DNA from: WS-7 sp035635575
Lineage (GTDB): Bacteria > Eisenbacteria > RBG-16-71-46 > SZUA-252
Assembly (NCBI GenBank): GCA_035635575.1
Contig: DASQAV010000097.1
Span: forward strand, 1 to 42,483
Reading direction: 5' to 3'
DNA length: 42,483 nucleotides
The notes below the pieces were generated by a model. The model was given only the letters and a program-made list of their open reading frames with translations. It was not told the DNA's origin and made no database searches. The translations under genes and the position numbers were made by a program. Below, piece by piece: positions 7,919 to 16,663 of the stretch (position 1 is the stretch's first letter; every line of letters starts with the position of its first letter).

Positions 7919-9303
7919 CTCTGAGGCCGGAAGACTGGGGATTCACCACCGACCGGGACGGGGCGCTCCGGATCGGGGGCTTTGCCGCGGAGTTCCTGGC
8001 TCGCCGTTTCGGAACGCCGCTCCATGCGGTGGACCTGGACCGGCTCCGTGAGCGCGCGCGCCGATTCCGCACGGCGTTCGAGAGCGCCTATCCCGCGCCG
8101 ACGAGCACGCACTACGCGCTCAAGTGCAACAACACGCCCGGCATTGTGGATGCGGTCCTGGGAGAAGGGCTCCGTCTCGAGGTTGGAACCCTCTACGAAT
8201 GGACGCTGGCGCTACGCCTGGGCGTCGCCCCGGTGGAGATCGTCGTGAACGGCCCGTTCAAAGGAGAGCTGGTCGAGACCGCCGTGTCTTCGGGCGCAGG
8301 GTACATCGTCGCGGACGGCCCCCGCGATCTGGAGCTGATCGAAGCAGCCGCGGGACGGCGCGGGTGCCAGGCGAAGATCCTGCTCCGCGTGAATCCGGAC
8401 TGCGTTCCTCGCGGAATGAACCGAGCGACGGCGACCGGCTCGCGCAAGGGCAGTGTCTTCGGATTCGACCTTCGCTCGGGCGAGGTGGACGCCGCGATCC
8501 GGAAGGTTGCGGGAGCGCCACGGCTCGTCTACGGCGGCCTCCACGCCCACGTGGGCACCGGGATTCGAAGGCCGGAGGATTACGAGCGGCCGATCGAGCT
8601 TCTCGTCGCATGCGCCGATCGCGCGCGGCGGGCGGGACTGCCGCCTGGAGTGCTCGACCTGGGTGGCGGCTTCGGCGTGGCAACGAGCCGCGAGTTCAAG
8701 ACCAGCGAATTTCTCCTGTACCAGGCGATCGGCAGACTGCCGAGTCCACCGGATGCGGCCCGCTTTCCCAGCGTCGAGCGTTTTGCGGAAGCGATGTCGC
8801 GTGCGGTCGGGCGCCATTGCGCCCGGCGCGGGCTTCCGATTCCGCCCCTCCTCCTGGAGCCTGGGCGCGCCATCGTGAGCCAGGCCGGCGCGCTCCTGCT
8901 CACCGTTGGATCCATCAAGCGCCGTCGCGGCGCCACGACCTGGGTCATCGCGGACGGCGGAGCGGGGACGGTGGCCTTTCCCCTCTATTACGAGTACCAC
9001 GAAATCTTGTTGTGCCGCGCGCCGCGGGCCGCTCGTCCATCGCGCTACACGATTGTGGGGCCGGCCTGCTTCAGCGCGGACTGGATCTGCCGGAACAAGC
9101 GGATGCCGCCGCTCGAGGAGGGGGACGTGCTGGCCGTCTGCGACGCCGGCGCCTATTTCACGGTCCAGGAGTCGAACTTCGGCTTCCCACGCCCGGCGAT
9201 CGTCGCCATCGAGGGGGGCCGGATCCGGGAGCTGCGCCGGCGCGAGTCGTTCGACGACATGGTTCTCCGCGACGCGGCCTGGGAGTGCAGTCGTGTCGGG
9301 TAA
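7915..9303 (+). CDS. PLP-dependent decarboxylase, LysA/ornithine decarboxylase fold (type III)
   Basis: 462 residues of the alanine-racemase-fold decarboxylases. The PLP lysine is K70 in THYALKCN. HAHVG (210-214), the phosphate-binding GGGFG (250-254), EPGR (315-318) and the C-terminal DAGAY (410-414) are all visible. The cysteine region reads ACFSAD (384-389) rather than the CESGD of diaminopimelate decarboxylases, so substrate preference is probably different. Relatives include diaminopimelate, ornithine and arginine decarboxylases and the decarboxylases of exosortase loci. Position between a lipid transporter and an acyl/aminoacyl transferase argues against housekeeping lysine synthesis. 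A plausible but unproven substrate is the homoserine headgroup made by BtaA, or a free amino acid giving an amine headgroup. It overlaps both neighbours. Confidence 0.9.
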   Translation: MTLRPEDWGFTTDRDGALRIGGFAAEFLARRFGTPLHAVDLDRLRERARRFRTAFESAYPAPTSTHYALKCNNTPGIVDAVLGEGLRLEVGTLYEWTLALRLGVAPVEIVVNGPFKGELVETAVSSGAGYIVADGPRDLELIEAAAGRRGCQAKILLRVNPDCVPRGMNRATATGSRKGSVFGFDLRSGEVDAAIRKVAGAPRLVYGGLHAHVGTGIRRPEDYERPIELLVACADRARRAGLPPGVLDLGGGFGVATSREFKTSEFLLYQAIGRLPSPPDAARFPSVERFAEAMSRAVGRHCARRGLPIPPLLLEPGRAIVSQAGALLLTVGSIKRRRGATTWVIADGGAGTVAFPLYYEYHEILLCRAPRAARPSRYTIVGPACFSADWICRNKRMPPLEEGDVLAVCDAGAYFTVQESNFGFPRPAIVAIEGGRIRELRRRESFDDMVLRDAAWECSRVG

Positions 9304-11092
9304 GGATGCCGCACCGAGGCTTCGGGTCCTGAAACTCGCGGACCGCGCCGCAGCGTCGGAGCTGGCGCAGCGATCGTTCGAGGGAAATCGGTTCTACGAG
9401 GACGCTCTTGGACTTCGCGCCGCCGACTTCCCGGTCTACTGGGACGCACTCATGCAATTGGCTCTAGGCTCGGATCGGGCGCGGGTCTATGGGCTCGAGT
9501 GCTCGGGGCGGCTTCAGGGGATGATCCTCGCCGCCTTGGATGGGTTCCCCTCCAAGAGCGGTGGGATCGAGTTCCTGGTCCGAATGCTGGCGCGTCTGGG
9601 GCCCAGGCGCTTGATCCGCTATCTGCGCTTCGTCCGCGCCTACGATCGGGCGCTCGACACCATGGGCCACCCGCGGGGCGATGAGGCACGGTGCTTCTGG
9701 CTCATGGTTTCCCCCGATGCCCGAGTTCGCCTCGGGCCATGGCTGGTGCGCGAAGTGGTGGCGGCCCTCGCGCGCGAGGGCAAGCCTGTCGCGACCGGCC
9801 TCATCAATGCTGGCGACCACCGGATCCGGAATTTCTACCGAAGGCTTGGATTCACGTTCGGCGAGCCCTTCCCGTTCTTTGGAGAGACCGCGGCGACGAT
9901 CCAGATCCGGATCCTGCCGGAAGGCCGCGCGCGGCCCCTCACGACACGCTGCCACCAGCGCCTGGACGAAATCGATCCGTCTCGCTGGGACGCCGTGGGC
10001 AAAGATCCGCTCAGCACCCACGCCGTTCTGACGTCGATCGATCGCGCGGGTCTTCCGGGCGTGCGCCTCCGGGCGCTCACGGTCGAAGAGGAAACCGGCC
10101 GCTGGATCGCCGCGGCTCCCCTGGCGACGATCGAGGTGGACGGGGCGAAGCTGACCCGGGGCCTTTTCCGCGCGACGGTCCGCACGGTCCGGAAGGTTCA
10201 TCCCGGCTTTCTGCGGACATCGGTGCTCCTCTGCGGTACGCCGCTGTCCGTCGGGAATTCTCCCGCACGAATCGTCGACGGCGTTCCGACATCGCGTGTA
10301 TACGCCGAGCTGGCGGGAGCGCTTCAGCGGATTGCGGACGCGGAAGGGATCGCGTGGCGGAGCTTCAAGGAGATCCCGCTCGGCGATGTGGCCGCCGTGG
10401 GCGAAACCTTGGCCTCCCGAGGATGGACGATCGCCCCCAGCGAGCCGAACCTCGCGCTCGCCCTTCCCTGGCGTAGCTTTTCGGCCTACCTCCAGAGCCT
10501 TCGGAGCCACTATCGCTACAAGGTGCGGCTTGCAGAGCGGAAGAGGATCCAGGAGCGGCTCGAGGTCGACGCGGTTCCCCTCTCCGAAGGCTACGACACA
10601 GCGGCCCACGCACTCTATGAAGCAGTCTTCGCGCGCGCCCGGGTCCAGCTGGAGCATCTCACGCCCGAATTCTTCCAGGAGCTGGGCCGGTCGCACCCGT
10701 GCTCCGCGTGGCTCCTTCGGTTTCGGAGGGACGGGACCCTCGTCGGATGGGTCGCGATGTTTCTCGCGGACGGAGTGGCCTACGACCTCTTTCACGGGAT
10801 GGATTACGGCGTATGCGCCTCCTCCAGTCTCTACTTCAACCAGCTGGCGGAGGTGATCCGGTTCGCCATTCAGCGCGGCGCGCACGCTCTGGTCTTGGGG
10901 CAGAGCTCGGAAACCGCCAAGGCGCGATTTGGGGGGCGGGCGGTTCCGCTCTGGATCGCGGTACGCCATCGGAGCGCCGTCTGGAGCCTTCTCCTCCGCT
11001 CGGGACGGCGCTGGCTCTTCCCCGCTCCCAGGGTGCCCACGCGCGAGGTCTTTGCGCCGGCGGCGCTTCGCGCCGAGGACTCCGCGCGATGA
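9293..11092 (+). CDS. GNAT acetyltransferase fused to a FemAB/DUF482-like acyl- or aminoacyltransferase
   Basis: 599 residues with two parts. Residues of roughly 10-215 look like a GNAT N-acyltransferase, ending in INAGDHRIRNFYRRLGF, the typical last alpha-beta element. The remainder (about 225-590) resembles GNAT-fold FemAB/BioF2-like or 'peptidogalycan' (DUF482) proteins, with RSHYRYKVRLAERK and the late HGMDYGVCASSSLYFNQLAEVIRFAIQRGA. FemAB-type enzymes attach amino acids or acyl groups to amines on cell-wall or envelope precursors. The GTG at 9293 has GGAG 7 bases upstream and overlaps the decarboxylase by 11 bases. Within this operon it could acylate or aminoacylate the amine released by the decarboxylase; this is inference. 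Fusion of the two folds in one chain is notable. Confidence 0.75.
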   Translation: MSGKDAAPRLRVLKLADRAAASELAQRSFEGNRFYEDALGLRAADFPVYWDALMQLALGSDRARVYGLECSGRLQGMILAALDGFPSKSGGIEFLVRMLARLGPRRLIRYLRFVRAYDRALDTMGHPRGDEARCFWLMVSPDARVRLGPWLVREVVAALAREGKPVATGLINAGDHRIRNFYRRLGFTFGEPFPFFGETAATIQIRILPEGRARPLTTRCHQRLDEIDPSRWDAVGKDPLSTHAVLTSIDRAGLPGVRLRALTVEEETGRWIAAAPLATIEVDGAKLTRGLFRATVRTVRKVHPGFLRTSVLLCGTPLSVGNSPARIVDGVPTSRVYAELAGALQRIADAEGIAWRSFKEIPLGDVAAVGETLASRGWTIAPSEPNLALALPWRSFSAYLQSLRSHYRYKVRLAERKRIQERLEVDAVPLSEGYDTAAHALYEAVFARARVQLEHLTPEFFQELGRSHPCSAWLLRFRRDGTLVGWVAMFLADGVAYDLFHGMDYGVCASSSLYFNQLAEVIRFAIQRGAHALVLGQSSETAKARFGGRAVPLWIAVRHRSAVWSLLLRSGRRWLFPAPRVPTREVFAPAALRAEDSAR

Positions 11093-11823
11093 TCCTGTTC
11101 CGCCTTCTCGGGGTGACCGAGAGTCTCTTCGCCGTGGGAGCCGTGTTCATGGCGGCAGGCCATGCGATGAGACGTCCGGAGCCTCCGGCCAGGCACCTGG
11201 ACTGGGTCAAGCTCGGGGTCTACTTCGTGTTCATCCACGCGCTCCTCGGAGCGGCCGCGCTGGGACGGGCGGTCGCGGGCGCCTTGTTCGCGCTGGTGGT
11301 GGCCGCCGGTATCGTCGAGTCGATGGAAATCCGCACGAAGCTTTCGGGCCTCCTCCCGGCAATGCCCGTGGCCCTGCTCGGCCTTGGACTCGCGCACGCG
11401 CTCCTGGCACCGGGCGCGCTCTGGTTCTCCTCCTTTGCCTTCCTGGTCCTGGTGGTCGCGTCGACCGACAGCTTCGCGCAGCTTTCCGGGCGGCTCTGGG
11501 GAAGACGGCGCGCTTTTCCGCGATGGAGCCCGAACAAGACCGTCGAGGGGGTCGTGGGGGGGTTGACCGCCGCGGTGATCGTCGCGCTGTCGTGCGGGTT
11601 CCTCACGCCCGGCCTCCCGGCGCTCCCCCGAGCCCTTCTCGCGATCGTCACGAGTGCGGCGGCCACCGCGGGGGATCTCCTGTTCTCGTCCGTGAAGCGT
11701 CGCGCGGGGATCAAGGACTACTCGGCGCTCCTCCCGGGGCACGGGGGTGTCCTGGACCGATTCGATAGCATCGCGATCGCGGCTCCGGCCTATGTCTGGG
11801 CGAGGATGCTGCTCCTGGGATAG
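11089..11823 (+). CDS. cdsA: Phosphatidate cytidylyltransferase (CdsA-like)
   Basis: 244 residues, multi-helix membrane protein. CdsA makes CDP-diacylglycerol from CTP and phosphatidate. The CDS signature is clear near the C-terminus: SVKRRAGIKDYSALLPGHGG (201-220) followed by VLDRFDS. The earlier SPNKTVEG (147-154) is also typical of the family. It overlaps the previous gene by ATGA and closes the operon. Placed with a CDP-alcohol phosphotransferase it would make that enzyme's CDP-activated lipid. It is slightly shorter than the usual 270-285 residues, and whether it is the only cdsA in the genome cannot be judged here. Confidence 0.92.
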   Translation: MILFRLLGVTESLFAVGAVFMAAGHAMRRPEPPARHLDWVKLGVYFVFIHALLGAAALGRAVAGALFALVVAAGIVESMEIRTKLSGLLPAMPVALLGLGLAHALLAPGALWFSSFAFLVLVVASTDSFAQLSGRLWGRRRAFPRWSPNKTVEGVVGGLTAAVIVALSCGFLTPGLPALPRALLAIVTSAAATAGDLLFSSVKRRAGIKDYSALLPGHGGVLDRFDSIAIAAPAYVWARMLLLG

Positions 11824-11836
11824 GCGGGCGCCGCCT
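11822..11836. terminator. Short hairpin shared by two convergent stop codons
   Basis: AGGCGG at 11822-11827 pairs perfectly with CCGCCT at 11831-11836 around a three-base loop. The hairpin overlaps the end of the cdsA stop codon on the plus strand and touches the kinase stop on the minus strand. The two genes are only 12 bases apart, so this is the only visible candidate for a bidirectional stop signal. There is no T-tract on either side. Confidence 0.4.
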
Positions 11837-14070
11837 CAGACGGCGTCGAGCCCTACCTTTCGCACGAGGGCTTTGTATCGCGGATCCTGGCGGATTCGAT
11901 CGAGACGAGGGTGGACGCGCAGGAACATGAGCCCCGTGGCGCGTTCCTCGACCGCGACGTCGAGCCACCGGAACGCCTCCTCGACATCGCCCAAGGTCGC
12001 ATGGAGCGCGGCGATGCCCCACGCCGAGACCACGCGCTTCGAGCGCGCCTCGGTCAGCTCTTGTAGGATGCGCCGCGCCCCGGCCTCGTTACCGCTGCTG
12101 GCCTCGAGGTGCCCGAGGCCGAACGAAGGACCCGCAACGCCGCCGCTCATTCGCCTGCCCTCCTCGTACTGGGCGCGGGATTCGTCGAAGCGGCCAAGCG
12201 CTTCGAGCGAGCGTGCGAGATCCGTGTGCGCGCCGTCGAAGCGGGGATCCAGCTCGACCGCCTTTCGGTAGTAGACGAGCGAACGCTCATACTCGCGTGC
12301 GTAGTAGTAGGCGTCCCCAACGCACGTGTGGGTCAACATCGACAGCGGGTCGATGCTGAGCGCTTTCAGCATCGCTTCCTGCGCCTCCCGGTGACGTTCC
12401 GAGCAGTAATAGAGGCTTCCGAGGCCGGTGTAGGCGCTCATCAATCCGGGATTCAGCTCGGCGGCCCGCTGAAAGGACCGGATCGCGTTGGGGAAGTCCC
12501 TCTCGTCCACCGCGACAGAGCCCAGCGCGGAATGGGCCTCGGCGAGGGAATCGTCCAGCTCCAGCGCCTTCATGGCGGCCTCGCGAGCTAGCGCATTGGC
12601 CTCGGCCGGAGGAGCCATGCCTCGACCGGCGCGCACGTTGTGGCAGTATGCGATTCCTGCCCACGTGGGAGCGTAGGTCGGATCCAGCTTGAGAGCGCGC
12701 TCGTAGTGCTTCAGGGCCAGCTCGATCGCCTGCGGCGAACCGGCGGAGGAGGTGTGGCGGCCCCTGAGGTACTCGACGTGAGCCTCGGGGTTCACCGGGC
12801 GCCGCTTCGCGAGCTGCTTCGCCTCGCGCGGCGTCACCTTGACCGCGATTTCCTTCGCCACGGTTTCCGCCACCCGGCTCTGCATGTCGAGGATATCCTC
12901 GATTTCTCCGTCGTAACGGTCGCCCCACAGCATCTCCTCGACTCTCGCGGAGACGAGCTGGACCGTGACGCGCACACGCTTGCCCACGAGGAGCGCCGAC
13001 CCTTCGAGGATGGCATCCACGTTCAATTCGCGGGCGATCTCCGGGAGCGCCTTCTGAACGCCCTTGTACTTCATGGCCGACGTGCGCGAGATCACGCGCA
13101 GCGCCTTCACGCGCGCGAGCTCGGTGATGAGCGCCTCGGTCATGCCGTCGGCGAAGTATTCCTGTGCCGGATCGCGTGAAACGTTCTGGAGCGGAAGTAC
13201 GGCCAGCGAACGGATGAGGTCCGGCGCCGGCTCCGGATCACGCCTCGCCGGCTCCCGGACGCGCCGCAGCGTCAGGCTCACCTCCCCGGCGGAAGCGGGA
13301 CGCAGCATCGGGTCCTTGCTCAGGCAGGAGTCGATCAGGCGGTCGAGCTCGGGAGGGATCTCCGGGCGAAGCGCGCGCGCGGGGCGCGTCGCCTCGTGCA
13401 GGACCTCGAACATCAAGGCCTCAGGCCGGTCCTTCTGGAACGGCCGACGGCCCGTCGCCATCTCGTAAAGCATCACGCCCAACGCGTACACGTCCGTGCG
13501 GGAGTCCCCTTCTTCGCCGCGCAATTGCTCGGGCGCCATGTACGGAAGCGAGCCGAAGACCGCGCCCGCGCGCGTCAGGTCGGTCGCGGTCTTGGAGGTG
13601 TGGAGAAGGCCCGCCAGGCCGAAATCGAGGATCTTGGGCGTTCCGGTCGCTGTCAGAACGACGTTCCCGGGCTTCAGGTCTCGATGCAGGAAGCCCAGAC
13701 GGTGCGCCGCCTCGAGCGCGTCACCAATCTCCGCACCGAGGCGCATCAGCTCGTCCATACCGAGCGGGCTCTCGAGGAGCCGAGCCTGGAGGGTGCCCCC
13801 CGGAACGTATTCCATGACCAGGAAATCCACTCGATCTTGTGTATCGAAGTCGAAGATGGTCGCGACGCCGGGGTGCGACAGGCGGGACAGGACGTGCGCC
13901 TCGCGCCGGAATCGCTCCCGCGCCGTCGAGTCCGCGAGGGCGCCGCGGAGGAGAACCTTGATCGCGACGTCTCGGTCGAGGTGCAGATCGTGCGCACGGT
14001 ACACCTCGCCCATGCCGCCTTGGCCGAGCGGCTCGAGAATGCGGTAGTGGGAAAGGGTCGTTCCGATCAT
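11836..14070 (-). CDS. Ser/Thr protein kinase with TolB-like and TPR regions, apparently soluble
   Basis: 744 residues, complete. The kinase domain begins almost at the start: GQGGMG (16-21), K38, E57, HRD 129-131, N136 and DFG 149-151. It is followed by a short charged linker and the TolB-like region (SLAVLPLQNVSRDPAQEYFADG), then many TPR-like helices in the C-terminal half. Unlike most kinases of this architecture, and unlike the one at the left of the window, I see no hydrophobic membrane segment between kinase and TolB-like region, so it is probably cytoplasmic. It is a single-gene unit convergent with the lipid operon and divergent from the Asp-box gene. Substrates are unknown. Confidence 0.93.
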   Translation of the reverse strand: MIGTTLSHYRILEPLGQGGMGEVYRAHDLHLDRDVAIKVLLRGALADSTARERFRREAHVLSRLSHPGVATIFDFDTQDRVDFLVMEYVPGGTLQARLLESPLGMDELMRLGAEIGDALEAAHRLGFLHRDLKPGNVVLTATGTPKILDFGLAGLLHTSKTATDLTRAGAVFGSLPYMAPEQLRGEEGDSRTDVYALGVMLYEMATGRRPFQKDRPEALMFEVLHEATRPARALRPEIPPELDRLIDSCLSKDPMLRPASAGEVSLTLRRVREPARRDPEPAPDLIRSLAVLPLQNVSRDPAQEYFADGMTEALITELARVKALRVISRTSAMKYKGVQKALPEIARELNVDAILEGSALLVGKRVRVTVQLVSARVEEMLWGDRYDGEIEDILDMQSRVAETVAKEIAVKVTPREAKQLAKRRPVNPEAHVEYLRGRHTSSAGSPQAIELALKHYERALKLDPTYAPTWAGIAYCHNVRAGRGMAPPAEANALAREAAMKALELDDSLAEAHSALGSVAVDERDFPNAIRSFQRAAELNPGLMSAYTGLGSLYYCSERHREAQEAMLKALSIDPLSMLTHTCVGDAYYYAREYERSLVYYRKAVELDPRFDGAHTDLARSLEALGRFDESRAQYEEGRRMSGGVAGPSFGLGHLEASSGNEAGARRILQELTEARSKRVVSAWGIAALHATLGDVEEAFRWLDVAVEERATGLMFLRVHPRLDRIRQDPRYKALVRKVGLDAV

Positions 14071-14222
14071 CCCGGCGAGGATACGCCGAAACCCCCGGGT
14101 GCGTCTTCAGGCTCCCGAAGCGGCAGCGCCATCGCGCCCTGAGGTGGTCGGGAACGGGAGTTGCTAACACCCGATCCGCCCGCGTTACCATGCCGGACTT
14201 CTGACGATAGCGCGCTCCATCC

Positions 14223-14252
14223 TTGGCTTCACGGTGCTGTTTCTCCTATAAT
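14223..14252 (+). promoter_or_regulatory. Sigma-70-type promoter for the Asp-box protein
   Basis: TATAAT at 14247-14252 is a perfect -10 box, preceded after 18 bases by TTGGCT (14223-14228), four of six matching the -35 consensus. Transcription would begin near 14259, leaving about 60 bases of leader before the GTG at 14323. It lies in the 252-base gap between two divergent genes, and AT-rich hexamers are rare in this GC-rich window, which adds weight. Confidence 0.6.
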
Positions 14253-14322
14253 CCTTGGCAATCGAACGATCTTCGGATGGCCATCGCAACCCGCGCATCC
14301 ATCGATCCGAAGGGTCCAACCG

Positions 14323-16599
14323 GTGCCTAGGCACGATCGCGTCAGTTTGAGCCGTTCCCGCCCCACGGGTAGCTGGGTGCTGAGCTTCGGGCTGTCCGCA
14401 CTCTCCGCCCTCTGTCTTGCCACCGCCGGGCCCGTCCTGGCCGGGAACCAGGTCTGGTCGGGTTCCGGCCCTCGGGCGAAGAGTATCCAGGCTATCGTCG
14501 CGGACCCCCTCAACCCGTCGCGCATCTGGGCCGCCACTTTGGGAGCGGGCGTCTACCGCTCCCTCGACGGTGGCGCGACCTGGGCGGCATACCGCGACAG
14601 CCTGAAGAACACGTTCGTGCGCTGCCTCGCCGTAAATCCCATTCATCCGGATTCCCTGTTCTGCGGGACCAACGACGGGATCTTCCTCAGCACCGACGGT
14701 GGGGCGACCTGGAGAGAGAATCTTGCGACCCTCTGGTCGGTCCGCTCGATCACGATGCATCCGGTCCGAAGATCGATCCTCTACGCCTCCACGTATGGTT
14801 CTGGAATTTACAAGTCGTTCAACGGCGGAGGCTCCTGGGGCACCATCAACCTGGGACTCGTCAATACCAAGGTCCGGGACGTCGCGATCAACCCCGCCCA
14901 TCCCGAAACCCTGTTCGCGGCCACCGGTACGGGTGGTGGGGTGCATTTCAGCTTCAACGGCGGTGGCAGCTGGACCCAGGTTGCGGACACGACAGCGGGT
15001 GTCGGGGCCGTCGAGCAGATCCGTTTCGATCTACTCGACCCGACGCGCATCTATGCCGCGATGCTCGATCGGGGAGTCATCCGAAGCACCGACGGGGGCG
15101 TGAACTGGCTCCGGATCAATCGAGGGCTTACATCCTTTCGGTGTCGGTCGCTCGCCGTTATCGATTCGTTGCGCTACGTAGGGACCGACAATGCGGGGAT
15201 CTGGTTCACCACCCTGAGCGACACTCTCTGGCACCAGGTCAACACCGGTCTCACGGATCCCGATGTAGAAGGGTTGCTTGCGGCGCCGGCAAACCCTTCG
15301 ACCGCGTGGGCCGGGACCGATTGGGGAGGGATCTATCGCACCGATGATCGCGGGGGGAATTGGAGGCAGCTCGACGGAGGTCTCCTGAATACGTCCGGAT
15401 TCTCACTCGCGGTGAGGCCTTCGTCCCATGAGCTTTACGCGGGAATGGGATTTGGTGATCGGTTTTGGCGGAGCGGCGACCAAGCGAACACGTGGATCCA
15501 CGCCGTTGGACTTTTCAGCCACAACTCGGAGCACGGGGTCGCGGCAGATCCCGTCAACTCCCAGACTGTGTATCTTGCGGCGTACGGACAGGGGGTCTAC
15601 CGTAGCGATGACAATGGCCTCTCGTGGTTCAATCCGGACAGCGTGGGGCACACACTCAGAAATCTTTTTGTCCGCCGCCTCGTGGCATGGCCAGGTCAAT
15701 CCGGTCACCTGTACGTTGGCTCGGGGGGAGGCGTCTACGAGACGACGGACGGGGGGTTCACGTGGAGGCCCGACACGCTGGGCATGCCGCCGTCCTTCAG
15801 CGTGCGGGCGTTGGCACTTGTTCCCGGATCGCCTGCGACCCTCTATGCCGGAAGCGACAGCTCGGGAGTGTATCGTTCCATCGATGGAGGATTGAGCTGG
15901 GTCCCCAGGAATTCCGGCCTCGCGAGCTTGTTCCTACACGATCTCCTCGTGGACTCCGTGCGGTCCCTGATGGTGTACGCCGCGACGGATTCGGGTGTCT
16001 TCCGGAGTGGGAACAATGGAGACACCTGGACGCCTGCTCGCAACGGGCTACCCAAGGGTGAGGTGAGGGCGCTCGTGCAGGATCTCGCTCATCCCACCGC
16101 CATCTTCTGCGCGGTCTTCGGCGCCGGAGTGTTCGAGAGCCATGATGGGGCCGTGAGCTGGACCCCGGTCTTCAATCAGGTTGGCCTCTCCAACCTGAAT
16201 GTTCGTTCGTTGGCCGTGGATGGAAGTCTCCTCACCCTCTACGCGGGCACGGATGCGGGAGTCTCGGCCCTGTCGAATTACCTGAACGTCACGGCCGTCC
16301 GCGAATCGGATTCGGCACCGCTCGCTGCTCTAGGCGCCCGGCCCACCCCCGCGCGGAGCGGGACCCGGGTCGTCTACTCGCTTTCGCGACCGGGTCTCGT
16401 GTCCATCGTGCTCTATAACGTGCTCGGCCAACGGGTGCGCACCCTGCTGAATCGGCGAATGGAGTCGCCCGGGCCTCACAGTCTCCCGTGGGACGGACGG
16501 GACCAGAATGGCCGCACGGCATCGAGTGGGGTATATTTCCTGCGGATGGAAAGTCCCGATGGCATTCGAGGAATCAAGGTTGTCGTAGTGCCCGAGTGA
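14323..16599 (+). CDS. Secreted Asp-box (BNR) repeat beta-propeller protein with FlgD-like C-terminal domain
   Basis: 758 residues from the GTG at 14323, which has AGGG upstream and leads straight into a signal peptide (charged start, hydrophobic 18-34, cleavage near LAGN). About twelve Asp-box motifs of the type SxDGGxTW follow, e.g. YRSLDGGATW, FLSTDGGATW, YRSDDNGLSW, YRSIDGGLSW, typical of sortilin/sialidase-like propellers. The last 85 residues are a FlgD-type Ig domain (VLYNVLGQRVRTL, then SGVYFLRM), used in FCB-group bacteria as a C-terminal secretion or anchoring tail. The frame continues upstream to an ATG at 14161, but that would bury the signal peptide and include the promoter. No catalytic residues are recognised. 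It probably acts outside the cell or on its surface. Confidence 0.85.
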   Translation: MPRHDRVSLSRSRPTGSWVLSFGLSALSALCLATAGPVLAGNQVWSGSGPRAKSIQAIVADPLNPSRIWAATLGAGVYRSLDGGATWAAYRDSLKNTFVRCLAVNPIHPDSLFCGTNDGIFLSTDGGATWRENLATLWSVRSITMHPVRRSILYASTYGSGIYKSFNGGGSWGTINLGLVNTKVRDVAINPAHPETLFAATGTGGGVHFSFNGGGSWTQVADTTAGVGAVEQIRFDLLDPTRIYAAMLDRGVIRSTDGGVNWLRINRGLTSFRCRSLAVIDSLRYVGTDNAGIWFTTLSDTLWHQVNTGLTDPDVEGLLAAPANPSTAWAGTDWGGIYRTDDRGGNWRQLDGGLLNTSGFSLAVRPSSHELYAGMGFGDRFWRSGDQANTWIHAVGLFSHNSEHGVAADPVNSQTVYLAAYGQGVYRSDDNGLSWFNPDSVGHTLRNLFVRRLVAWPGQSGHLYVGSGGGVYETTDGGFTWRPDTLGMPPSFSVRALALVPGSPATLYAGSDSSGVYRSIDGGLSWVPRNSGLASLFLHDLLVDSVRSLMVYAATDSGVFRSGNNGDTWTPARNGLPKGEVRALVQDLAHPTAIFCAVFGAGVFESHDGAVSWTPVFNQVGLSNLNVRSLAVDGSLLTLYAGTDAGVSALSNYLNVTAVRESDSAPLAALGARPTPARSGTRVVYSLSRPGLVSIVLYNVLGQRVRTLLNRRMESPGPHSLPWDGRDQNGRTASSGVYFLRMESPDGIRGIKVVVVPE

Positions 16600-16663
16600 C
16601 CCTTCCCCAAAGGACAGCTCCTCTCCTATCTCCGACCCCTTCCAGGGTGCCGGTTTCGAATCC

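Noticed and set aside
14323..16599. Periodic DNA repeats that might suggest a repeat array
   Set aside because: The periodicity comes from the Asp-box protein repeats; spacing is irregular and units are not identical. The same holds for the FG-GAP gene at 39852-42483. No CRISPR-like repeat is present.
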